14,779 bases of DNA from CAYUPY01 sp964446595 (GTDB lineage Bacteria > Patescibacteriota > Dojkabacteria > J137 > JAEUSD01): NCBI GenBank assembly GCA_964446595.1, contig CAYUPY010000035.1, positions 1 through 14,779 of the forward strand. The letters are read 5' to 3'. The position numbers and the translations under genes were made by a program. Below the pieces are notes generated by a model. That model was given only the letters and a program-made list of their open reading frames with translations. It did no database searches and had not been told where the DNA came from. Positions 6,947-13,279 of the stretch are shown here, in pieces. How positions within the stretch are numbered: position 1 is the first letter of the stretch; each line of letters starts with the position of its first letter.

Positions 6947-7925
6947 CGATTTTGTCGCCATCGTGACGAATTAGGCTACGAAAGAGAGTATCACCACTTT
7001 TGGACTTCACTTCTTCTGTTGCAAGTAAATCAGCCCGAATAGCTCTATGATCTTCTGCTAGATCATCTTTTATCGGGTAAGTGTTGACCTGAGTGTATCT
7101 ATGCAGGATGTTTTGAGGTAGCGGAGAATTGTTTAGCAGTAAATAATCTAGTGAAGTGTTTAGATACTTCTCAATTTCTACTACTTGATCAGTAGCCGTA
7201 AATTCTGTTGTTTGTCCGAACTTGGTCATCAAATTCACCAAAGCTACGAGTTTAAGGTTGGGGTTTAATTCTTTAGTTGCTGCGATTGCCTCCTTGAAAC
7301 CTGGAGTAGTGACAATCGCCAACAAGCTGGTATATAGGTCGCCGGGTGTAAAGACAATCACATCAGCCTCTTCAATTTTCGCTTTCACTTCTGGCAGGAT
7401 GCGCGCAGTAGCAGGTTCAACCCAGAGGTTAGTGATGCGCATCCTGCCATCATGAGGATACTCAGGTTCGTCAATTGCACCCTCACCCACAACCCTCTTG
7501 CCATTCTCATACTCTGCCACGAGTTGCACATTAGCTGTAGTAACAGGCAAAACATTTCCCCGGGTGTTTAGGATTTTTTCTGCAGCTTTGATAGCCTCTA
7601 AATCATTGCCTAGAATATCTGTCAGTGCAGTCAAAAATAAATTTCCAAAATTATGTCCTTTGAGACCTGACTCTCCTTTAGAAAACCGATAGCTAAATAG
7701 TTCCCTCAATAGATGTTGCTCTTCTTTATCCTCAGCCAACGCTACCAAACACTGTCTAATATCACCAGAGGGAAGGTAGCCAAACTCATCACGTAAACGA
7801 CCAGTAGATCCTCCGGAGTCTGTTGCAGGGACCACTGCTGTAATCTCTACATCTTTTAGTCTTTTTAGTCCACTTAAAACAACATAGTTTCCTGTTCCAC
7901 CACCGATTGTTACAATCTTTTGCAT
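6921..7925 (-). CDS. yvcK: YvcK/CofD-family UDP-GlcNAc-binding (gluconeogenesis factor) protein
   Basis: The 334-aa protein has the family hallmarks: IGGGTGN at 7-13, ATDSGGSTGRLR at 34-45, SGDIRQCL at 53-60, KGHNFGNLF at 89-97 and a later TPGDLYTSLLA. YvcK proteins bind UDP-N-acetylglucosamine and influence carbon metabolism, envelope synthesis and cell shape. They share a fold with CofD, the 2-phospho-L-lactate transferase of F420 synthesis, and the N-terminal pattern here favours YvcK. Length is normal. The start ATG at 7925 is preceded 4 nt upstream by TATAAA and has no Shine-Dalgarno. It is divergent from the sufD-like gene (76 nt between starts) and overlaps the CofE-like gene tail-to-tail. 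It contains the longest inverted repeat found in the window. Confidence 0.9.
   Translation of the reverse strand: MQKIVTIGGGTGNYVVLSGLKRLKDVEITAVVPATDSGGSTGRLRDEFGYLPSGDIRQCLVALAEDKEEQHLLRELFSYRFSKGESGLKGHNFGNLFLTALTDILGNDLEAIKAAEKILNTRGNVLPVTTANVQLVAEYENGKRVVGEGAIDEPEYPHDGRMRITNLWVEPATARILPEVKAKIEEADVIVFTPGDLYTSLLAIVTTPGFKEAIAATKELNPNLKLVALVNLMTKFGQTTEFTATDQVVEIEKYLNTSLDYLLLNNSPLPQNILHRYTQVNTYPIKDDLAEDHRAIRADLLATEEVKSKSGDTLFRSLIRHDGDKIAKQIAQLL
7392..7449. repeat. Perfect 13-bp inverted repeat in yvcK
   Basis: TGGCAGGATGCGC (7392-7404) pairs with GCGCATCCTGCCA (7437-7449) across a 32-nt loop, fully inside coding sequence. It is the longest perfect stem seen in the window. Confidence 0.8.
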
Positions 7926-7929
7926 CTCT

Positions 7930-7935
7930 TTTATA
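7930..7935 (-). promoter_or_regulatory. -10-like hexamer of yvcK
   Basis: TATAAA on the minus strand ends 4 nt before the ATG. No good -35 was found at 16-18 nt (TTGTGA is 20 nt away). The evidence is position and the shared pattern with other genes here. Confidence 0.4.
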
Positions 7936-7987
7936 ACGCCTAAATTAAAAAACTATCACAAAATTATCTTCAAATACTTAAGTGTAT

Positions 7988-7993
7988 TATAAT
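7988..7993 (+). promoter_or_regulatory. -10 of the sufD-like gene
   Basis: A perfect TATAAT ends 8 nt before the ATG at 8002. A weak -35 candidate, TTATCT, lies 18 nt upstream. Leaderless or near-leaderless transcription is predicted. Confidence 0.5.
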
Positions 7994-8001
7994 AACAGCG
8001 C

Positions 8002-8475
8002 ATGAAAAATCTTGTAATAAATTGGCAGGAAGAAGCTGAACTTATCGAACTTGACCAAGATACCCACCTTTTGGGATTATTCGTAGGGCACAATTCTGAC
8101 GAAATTAAAAGAAAATTGGTATTTAGTCACGCCGCACCAAATCTTACAACCAGAGTTGAAATTAAAGCAGTGGTATTTGATCAAGCCAAATTTGACCTTG
8201 AGGCAATGGTACGTATTCCGGATGGGTCAGCGCATACAGACACATACTTAAAAATAGACTGTTTAATTATGGGGGAACAGGCTCGAGCGCGCGCCGTTCC
8301 CTCATTAGAAATCCAAGAAGATGAAGTCAAAGGCGGGCACGGCGCCACGGTCGGCATGGTCGACCAGGATCAAGTGCACTACCTTATGTCGCGGGGTTTC
8401 CCCCGCGACATCGCCGAAAACATGTTAGTTGAGGCATTTATTGGCGAGATGCAAGACCAAATCGACGCAGCTTAG
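8002..8475 (+). CDS. sufD: Minimal SufD-like Fe-S assembly protein (157 aa)
   Basis: The C-terminal half has the SufB/SufD core: HTDTYLKIDCLIMG near 78-91, PSLEIQEDEVKGGHGATVG at 100-118 and VHYLMSRGFPRDIAENMLVEAF after it. His113 sits where SufD has its essential histidine (His360 in E. coli). The nearby cysteine that is usual in the (K)CxHGAT motif is Gly here. Canonical SufD is about 400 aa, so only about the last 40% of the family is present, with a start supported by TATAAT 8 nt upstream. It probably pairs with SufB and SufC through the C-terminal helical domain. It is separated from sufB by five genes. Its 3' end overlaps the convergent membrane gene by 38 bp. The second half is notably GC-rich and holds an 11-bp hairpin. 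Confidence 0.8.
   Translation: MKNLVINWQEEAELIELDQDTHLLGLFVGHNSDEIKRKLVFSHAAPNLTTRVEIKAVVFDQAKFDLEAMVRIPDGSAHTDTYLKIDCLIMGEQARARAVPSLEIQEDEVKGGHGATVGMVDQDQVHYLMSRGFPRDIAENMLVEAFIGEMQDQIDAA
8386..8411. repeat. Perfect 11-bp hairpin in the sufD-like gene
   Basis: ATGTCGCGGGG (8386-8396), loop TTTC, then CCCCGCGACAT (8401-8411). It encodes LMSRGFPRDIA of the SufB/D core, so the hairpin overlies a conserved motif. No T-tract follows. Confidence 0.75.
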
Positions 8476-9070
8476 CACCTCTAATCACGAATACAAACCC
8501 CGTAGTGATCATCGAAATAATCATTATAAACGGATTTATACTTGCTATTTCCTCCGAATCCAGAGGCCATCTTATAACAACTCCTTGACTTGCAGTGATA
8601 CCGATTAAAAATAAGAACGAGATCGAGAAAGTGGCAAAACTTAAGACCAAACCGCGGTTAAAACGCCAGCGCTTCTCTAGCCTGAATAGTAGGCTTACCA
8701 CACCAGAACCGATAACTGCAATAAAGCCGGAAATTAACCATGATTGAGAGTCATAAAGGCTAGTATTCAATACTTCGTGGTTGTAAGCGCTCAGAATTAA
8801 GGAGATACTCACTAAAGAAGCGACTAAGATTGCCACAAGAGACAAAAATGTAAGCATCGTGCCGAAGAGCTGAATAAAATCGGCTGAAAAAGTGTTTTTA
8901 CTATTTCCTAAGAGAAGTTCATGATCTGATTGCTTCAGATAGTAGAATGCAGCTCCAAAACCAACTAATCCAGCAGCTCCCAGCAAAAACGGAGAAAATA
9001 GAATGAGTAAATTACTGATACTCCACAAATATTGATCCTCTAGCTGTTGCGTGAATAAATGCAAAGGCAT
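8438..9070 (-). CDS. Unrecognised five-helix membrane protein (about 196-210 aa)
   Basis: About five hydrophobic segments are visible: near residues 20-45, 70-98, 110-130, 145-170 and 180-200. A short basic C-terminus (RGAKLRRFGLASRQ) follows. No family is recognised. The ATG at 9070 would overlap the upstream 144-aa gene by 59 bp. A TTG at 9028 reduces this to 17 bp and fits coupled translation better. The two genes form a likely membrane-protein pair on one transcript. The 3' end overlaps the sufD-like gene by 38 bp. Confidence 0.65.
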   Translation of the reverse strand: MPLHLFTQQLEDQYLWSISNLLILFSPFLLGAAGLVGFGAAFYYLKQSDHELLLGNSKNTFSADFIQLFGTMLTFLSLVAILVASLVSISLILSAYNHEVLNTSLYDSQSWLISGFIAVIGSGVVSLLFRLEKRWRFNRGLVLSFATFSISFLFLIGITASQGVVIRWPLDSEEIASINPFIMIISMITTGFVFVIRGAKLRRFGLASRQ

Positions 9071-9446
9071 TACCAGGTCTACTTACTCCTGCCCCAATAG
9101 CTAGCCCCATTACCTCTCCAGAATATTTTCGCACCAAGATTACTGAATCAGGTACAATTACGACACCATTTTCACTTGCTTTGATTGTTAGCCAGTTAAC
9201 TAGATATTCATATTCTTCTTGAGTTAACCCTGTTTCAACATCCATGCCCTCCTCTGCAGAGATAATCAATGCTAATGGCATTGTATTTTCATAGATAGTA
9301 GTTGCAATAACCCTAACATCAAAGCCTTCTATTCCTTTAAGTAAACTTTCAATTCTGATTACTAAAAGCATGAGTATAGCCGCAATAATTGGTACTAATC
9401 TCTCTTTATAGGTTGCAAATATTCTATATGTGGCTTGTTCGTTCAT
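9012..9446 (-). CDS. Unrecognised single-pass membrane protein (144 aa)
   Basis: A short basic N-terminus is followed by one strong membrane segment at about residues 17-33 (LVPIIAAILMLLVIRIE). A roughly 110-residue domain with alternating beta-like stretches follows (VVIVPDSVILVRKYSG, GLAIGAGVSRPG). This suggests an anchored extracytoplasmic domain. Family unknown. It overlaps in a different frame with the downstream five-helix protein, and the two may act together. An extended -10 (TGC-TATAAT) lies 21 nt before the ATG at 9446. It is divergent from sufS. Confidence 0.65.
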   Translation of the reverse strand: MNEQATYRIFATYKERLVPIIAAILMLLVIRIESLLKGIEGFDVRVIATTIYENTMPLALIISAEEGMDVETGLTQEEYEYLVNWLTIKASENGVVIVPDSVILVRKYSGEVMGLAIGAGVSRPGNAFAFIHATARGSIFVEYQ

Positions 9447-9467
9447 GCACTTGTTTAATATATGGTC

Positions 9468-9476
9468 ATTATAGCA
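9468..9476 (-). promoter_or_regulatory. Extended -10 of the membrane-protein pair
   Basis: On the minus strand, TGC-TATAAT (hexamer at 9468-9473) ends 21 nt before the ATG at 9446, giving a leader of about 14 nt. A second weaker hexamer, TATTAA, lies 8 nt before the ATG. No Shine-Dalgarno is seen. Confidence 0.45.
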
Positions 9477-9492
9477 TACTATAGGATAACTC

Positions 9493-9521
9493 TTACCTAA
9501 AGCAGATAAACCCGCTACAAT
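9493..9521 (+). promoter_or_regulatory. Promoter of the sufS operon
   Basis: TTACCT (9493-9498), a 17 nt spacer and TACAAT (9516-9521) end 6 nt before the ATG at 9528. This predicts a leaderless mRNA covering sufS and probably the next genes. Confidence 0.6.
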
Positions 9522-9527
9522 TGATTA

Positions 9528-10709
9528 ATGACTATTGATTCGATCAAGGCAAATTTTCCGATTTTTGAGACGAACCCCGGGCTTGTGTACTTGGATAATG
9601 CGGCTACTACGCACAAGCCACATACAGTGATTAAGGCTTTGGTAGATTTTTACACTCATCTAAATTCCAATGTGCACCGCGGGATCTACCCTCTGAGCGA
9701 GGCGGCGAGCGAGGCGTACGAGCTGGCGCGGCACAAAGTGGCGAAATTTATTGGGGCCGCGCCAGCCGAAACCATTTTTACCGCTGGTACTACCGATGGA
9801 CTAAATCTGTTGGCAGCTATGTTAGCCAATTCTGATTTAGTGCCCTCGAATCCGGTCATTCTTACAACTGAGGCTGAACATCATAGTAATATTCTCCCTT
9901 GGCAACAAATTAGCAATCAAATTAATTATATTGTCCTAGATCAAGACCTACAGCTAAGTCTCGATGATGAGGAGATGTTCGCTAACGCAGATATTGTAGC
10001 TTTATCACTAGTCTCGAACGTAACTGGTGCCATGGCTAATATAAAACGAATTCGAAATTTAACCAGAGGTATTCTTATAGTTGATGCAGCTCAAGCAGTA
10101 GCTCATTATCCGCTAAACGTACCCGAACTGGGAATTGACTTTTTAGTATTTGGCGGCCACAAAATGTATGGACCTATGGGTATAGGCGTACTTTATGGTA
10201 AACAAGAACTACTAGAAAAGCTTCCCCCTACTAGAGTTGGAGGGGGCATGATAAATAAAGTTGACAGAAACTCCGCCAGCTGGGCACCATTGCCTGAAAG
10301 GCTGGAGGCAGGCACTCCATCGGTGGCTGATGCCATAGGTCTGGCTGCTGCAATTGATTTTATGGAGTCAATTAGTTGGGATAAAATTCGTAATCACGAA
10401 AAATCGCTATCAAAATATACTGTAGAGCAACTCAGTAAAATTGCTGAGCTGCAGTTGTACCATGCTCAAGACGGGGTGGGTGTATTTTCCTTTACGGTAG
10501 AAGGTGTCCATCCTCATGATTTAGCGCAGGTGTTGGGTGAGGAAAGGGTCTGTGTTCGCGCAGGACACCATTGCACCCAAATATTGCATCGCGAGGTCCT
10601 GCGCATACCTGCCTCAACCCGTGCAAGCCTGGCTATCTACAATGATGAATCAGATATTGATAAACTGTATACGTCTATTCAATCAGCAATTTCAAAATTT
10701 AGTAGATAA
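9528..10709 (+). CDS. sufS: SufS, group II cysteine desulfurase
   Basis: SufS is a PLP enzyme that takes sulfur from cysteine as a persulfide, leaving alanine, and passes it to SufU for Fe-S assembly. The protein is 393 aa, normal for the family. Visible residues include YLDNAATTHKP near the N-terminus, AEHHSNILPW with His118-His119, the DAAQ motif (IVDAAQAVAH), the PLP lysine Lys212 in FGGHKMYGP, and the persulfide cysteine Cys349 in RAGHHCTQ. These fit SufS better than IscS, and SufU lies close by. The next gene starts 2 nt after the stop. The 5' quarter is much more GC-rich than the rest and carries an 11-bp inverted repeat. A 9-bp one covers the Cys349 region. Confidence 0.95.
   Translation: MTIDSIKANFPIFETNPGLVYLDNAATTHKPHTVIKALVDFYTHLNSNVHRGIYPLSEAASEAYELARHKVAKFIGAAPAETIFTAGTTDGLNLLAAMLANSDLVPSNPVILTTEAEHHSNILPWQQISNQINYIVLDQDLQLSLDDEEMFANADIVALSLVSNVTGAMANIKRIRNLTRGILIVDAAQAVAHYPLNVPELGIDFLVFGGHKMYGPMGIGVLYGKQELLEKLPPTRVGGGMINKVDRNSASWAPLPERLEAGTPSVADAIGLAAAIDFMESISWDKIRNHEKSLSKYTVEQLSKIAELQLYHAQDGVGVFSFTVEGVHPHDLAQVLGEERVCVRAGHHCTQILHREVLRIPASTRASLAIYNDESDIDKLYTSIQSAISKFSR
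9722..9766. repeat. Perfect 11-bp GC-rich inverted repeat in sufS
   Basis: GCTGGCGCGGC (9722-9732) pairs with GCCGCGCCAGC (9756-9766) across a 23-nt loop, within coding sequence. Confidence 0.75.
10558..10604. repeat. Perfect 9-bp inverted repeat around the SufS active cysteine
   Basis: GCGCAGGAC (10558-10566) pairs with GTCCTGCGC (10596-10604). The 29-nt loop contains the codon for Cys349 (10572-10574). Confidence 0.6.
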
Positions 10710-10711
10710 CT

Positions 10712-11524
<813 letters not shown>

Positions 11525-11528
11525 CTGC

Positions 11529-11534
11529 TAAAAT
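11529..11534 (+). promoter_or_regulatory. -10-like hexamer before sufU
   Basis: TAAAAT ends 5 nt before the GTG start at 11540. No good -35 is seen. The hexamer spacing matches other genes here, so sufU may have its own leaderless transcript besides read-through from sufS. Confidence 0.35.
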
Positions 11535-11539
11535 CAGTT

Positions 11540-11923
11540 GTGAATCTCTACCAACAACAAGTACTTGATAATTACCATAATCCTAGGAATTATGGGAAAC
11601 CGCAAAGCTACAACCATGAAGCTGAGGCCACCAATCTGTCGTGTGGGGATGAAATACATGTGTTTGTAGAAGACCGCAAGTCAGATGATTTAAATAATTC
11701 TGAGCAAGTAGTTGACCAAATTCACTTTGAAGGAGAAGGATGCGCTATTTGTATAGCCACTGCTTCTTTGTTGACCGAGGCACTTGAAGGGAAGACACAC
11801 GATGAGATTGACCGATTCTCGGAAAAAGAACTTCTAGATTTAATTGGGATAGAATTAACAACATCTAGAAAGCGTTGTGCCACCTTAAGTTTAGAAGCAA
11901 TAAAAAAAGCCCTTCAAAACTAA
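11540..11923 (+). CDS. sufU: SufU, zinc-dependent sulfurtransferase for SufS
   Basis: SufU accepts persulfide sulfur from SufS and passes it to the SufB scaffold. The 127-aa protein starts MNLYQQQVLDNYHNPRNYG, the classic N-terminus. The ligands of the family zinc site are present: Cys35 and Asp37 in LSCGDEI, Cys68 in GEGCAIC and Cys113 in RKRCATL. The CGDEI pattern and pairing with SufS favour SufU over IscU. It is shorter than typical SufU (about 145 aa). The start is GTG, with TAAAAT 5 nt upstream. Cys71 is an extra cysteine three residues after Cys68. The next gene begins 23 nt downstream. Confidence 0.92.
   Translation: MNLYQQQVLDNYHNPRNYGKPQSYNHEAEATNLSCGDEIHVFVEDRKSDDLNNSEQVVDQIHFEGEGCAICIATASLLTEALEGKTHDEIDRFSEKELLDLIGIELTTSRKRCATLSLEAIKKALQN
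11832..11870. repeat. 8-bp AT-rich inverted repeat in sufU
   Basis: TTCTAGAT (11832-11839) pairs with ATCTAGAA (11863-11870), with a 23-nt loop. It could arise by chance and is the only AT-rich member listed. Confidence 0.35.
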
Positions 11924-11941
11924 CCCACTCTTACGTAAAAT
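11913..11941 (+). promoter_or_regulatory. Promoter of the 410-aa membrane protein
   Basis: TTCAAA (11913-11918), a 17 nt spacer and TAAAAT (11936-11941) end 5 nt before the ATG at 11947. The -35 lies within the 3' end of sufU. Leaderless transcription is predicted. Confidence 0.5.
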
Positions 11942-11946
11942 AGTTC

Positions 11947-13179
11947 ATGCCTTTGTTCCTAAGATTCACACGTCAAAAAAACGCTGAGTTCTATTTTTAT
12001 CATGTAGCTCATACGTTTATTGGACTATTAACGTGGACATACTTTAACTTTTTGTTGCTACGTACACGAGAAGACTTTTTTGAGGCAGTCCCGATCATTT
12101 TTATGAGCCATGGATTTACGTATCTTGGACTTTTTGTGGGTTTTATAGCTGCAGCTATCCTATTAAGTAGATTGGGCTATCGCGATACTTTCCGCTGGGC
12201 TTATCTATTCTATTTCGTAGCAGTCATTATCACTTTATTTAATCTAGAAAATATTAGCGAAGTATATGTTGTTGTATCTCTATTACGAGGGTTAGGCGAT
12301 GGTTTCTTCTGGCTGGCGGCTAACACTTACACCTTGAAGGAGTATCATGGACATGACCGTAGTAAAGCCTTAGGCGTACTATTTGCTGAAACCTATTTGC
12401 TACATATTATTGTGCCCCTGATTGCCGGAGGTATTATTACTGCAGCTTCATACTTCATTTTATTCGCTCTATCGATAGTTGTGATTGCTGCAATAGTCAT
12501 TTGGCCCTTTGCAGAAAACTTAGTTCCAGAGAATCACTTCGACTGGGATGAGATTACAGGCATAGTCAGGAGAAAAGGTTTCAAAAGCATAGGTTTTGTG
12601 AACTACGTTGGTCACCTGATAGATAACCAACGTCAGTTGATTATGGTGGTACTTCCAATGTTATTAATCGGGAGTGAGCTAGGTCTAGGAGTGTTCATGA
12701 GCTTTGTGGCCTTAGTAGCGGCGATCATCTCGTTTATTCATCGAAATGACGATGATCGCCACCAGATTCATAACGGGTATCTAGGTAGTGCCATAGCCGG
12801 GATTTCAACGGTATTCTTATCACTTGTCTGGACTCTCCCGGCACTGTTGATTCGGGATATAATTGCAAAGCTGGGGTTTGCATTGTGGACTCCGGTTAAA
12901 ATGAATCTAGAGAATCAGGTTAATGAACTCTTCCTACAAGACTTTCTGAACGAAAGCGCAACCGAAGCACTTATTTACCGCGAAGTGATGTTTAGTTTGG
13001 CAAGATTTACGAATATGATTCTATTTGTATTTATATTCTTTGTCCTAGACTTTGAACCTGAACCTATTATGCGACTACTACTGTTATTAAGTGCCGTGAG
13101 AGAAGTGTTTATTATCTTTGGTAACGAAAAAATCAAGCGTTATCTGCAAGTCGCTCCCGCAAAGTTGTCATCAGCCTAG
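11947..13179 (+). CDS. Polytopic membrane protein, MFS-transporter-like (410 aa)
   Basis: About 11-12 hydrophobic segments cover most of the sequence, with a charged central loop near residues 190-215 (ENHFDWDEITGIVRRKGF). Size and two-half layout are those of the major facilitator superfamily. The segment VVSLLRGLGDGFFWLAANTY around 115-134 resembles MFS helix-4/5 patterns. No substrate can be named. The start ATG at 11947 is supported by a promoter ending 5 nt upstream. It follows sufU by 23 nt. It converges on tgt: 97 bp apart if tgt stops at its TAG, or overlapping by 47 bp if tgt is read through. It contains a 10-bp inverted repeat. Confidence 0.75.
   Translation: MPLFLRFTRQKNAEFYFYHVAHTFIGLLTWTYFNFLLLRTREDFFEAVPIIFMSHGFTYLGLFVGFIAAAILLSRLGYRDTFRWAYLFYFVAVIITLFNLENISEVYVVVSLLRGLGDGFFWLAANTYTLKEYHGHDRSKALGVLFAETYLLHIIVPLIAGGIITAASYFILFALSIVVIAAIVIWPFAENLVPENHFDWDEITGIVRRKGFKSIGFVNYVGHLIDNQRQLIMVVLPMLLIGSELGLGVFMSFVALVAAIISFIHRNDDDRHQIHNGYLGSAIAGISTVFLSLVWTLPALLIRDIIAKLGFALWTPVKMNLENQVNELFLQDFLNESATEALIYREVMFSLARFTNMILFVFIFFVLDFEPEPIMRLLLLLSAVREVFIIFGNEKIKRYLQVAPAKLSSA
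12720..12760. repeat. Perfect 10-bp inverted repeat in the transporter-like gene
   Basis: GGCGATCATC (12720-12729) pairs with GATGATCGCC (12751-12760) over a 21-nt loop. A competing smaller stem, TCATCG/CGATGA (12738-12743 / 12750-12755), shares bases with the right arm, so two exclusive structures are possible. Confidence 0.65.
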
Positions 13180-13279
13180 AGTAAAACCACAAATTATGCA
13201 TACTGGCTAAGCGATGCCCTGCACCATCATTGATCCGAATTAAATGCCTTAGATAGGCACGACTTACCCCCAGATTCTA
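13133..13279 (-). other. tgt: In-frame continuation of tgt past an internal TAG
   Basis: Reading on from the TAG at 13279-13277 in the tgt frame gives 47 codons to a TGA at 13135-13133. The peptide begins NLGVSRAYLRHLIRIND, continues with SMHNLWFYSRLM and ends RERLADNA. These match the Tgt C-terminal motifs ySRAYLhHL and HNlrfY, with the zinc-ligand histidine in HN. Total length with the TAG counted as one residue is 372, the family norm. The sequence therefore looks like coding DNA in the same frame. Its last 47 bp overlap the convergent transporter-like gene. Confidence 0.85.

Noticed and set aside
8650..8659. AACCGCGGTT, a 10-bp perfect palindrome in the five-helix membrane gene
   Set aside because: Ten-base palindromes without a loop are expected several times by chance in a window of this size.
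13180..13276. Possible tRNA or terminator in the apparent gap between the transporter-like gene and tgt
   Set aside because: TGCCT/AGGCA gives only a 5-bp stem without a T-tract, and no cloverleaf could be drawn. The stretch is explained as the tgt C-terminal coding region.
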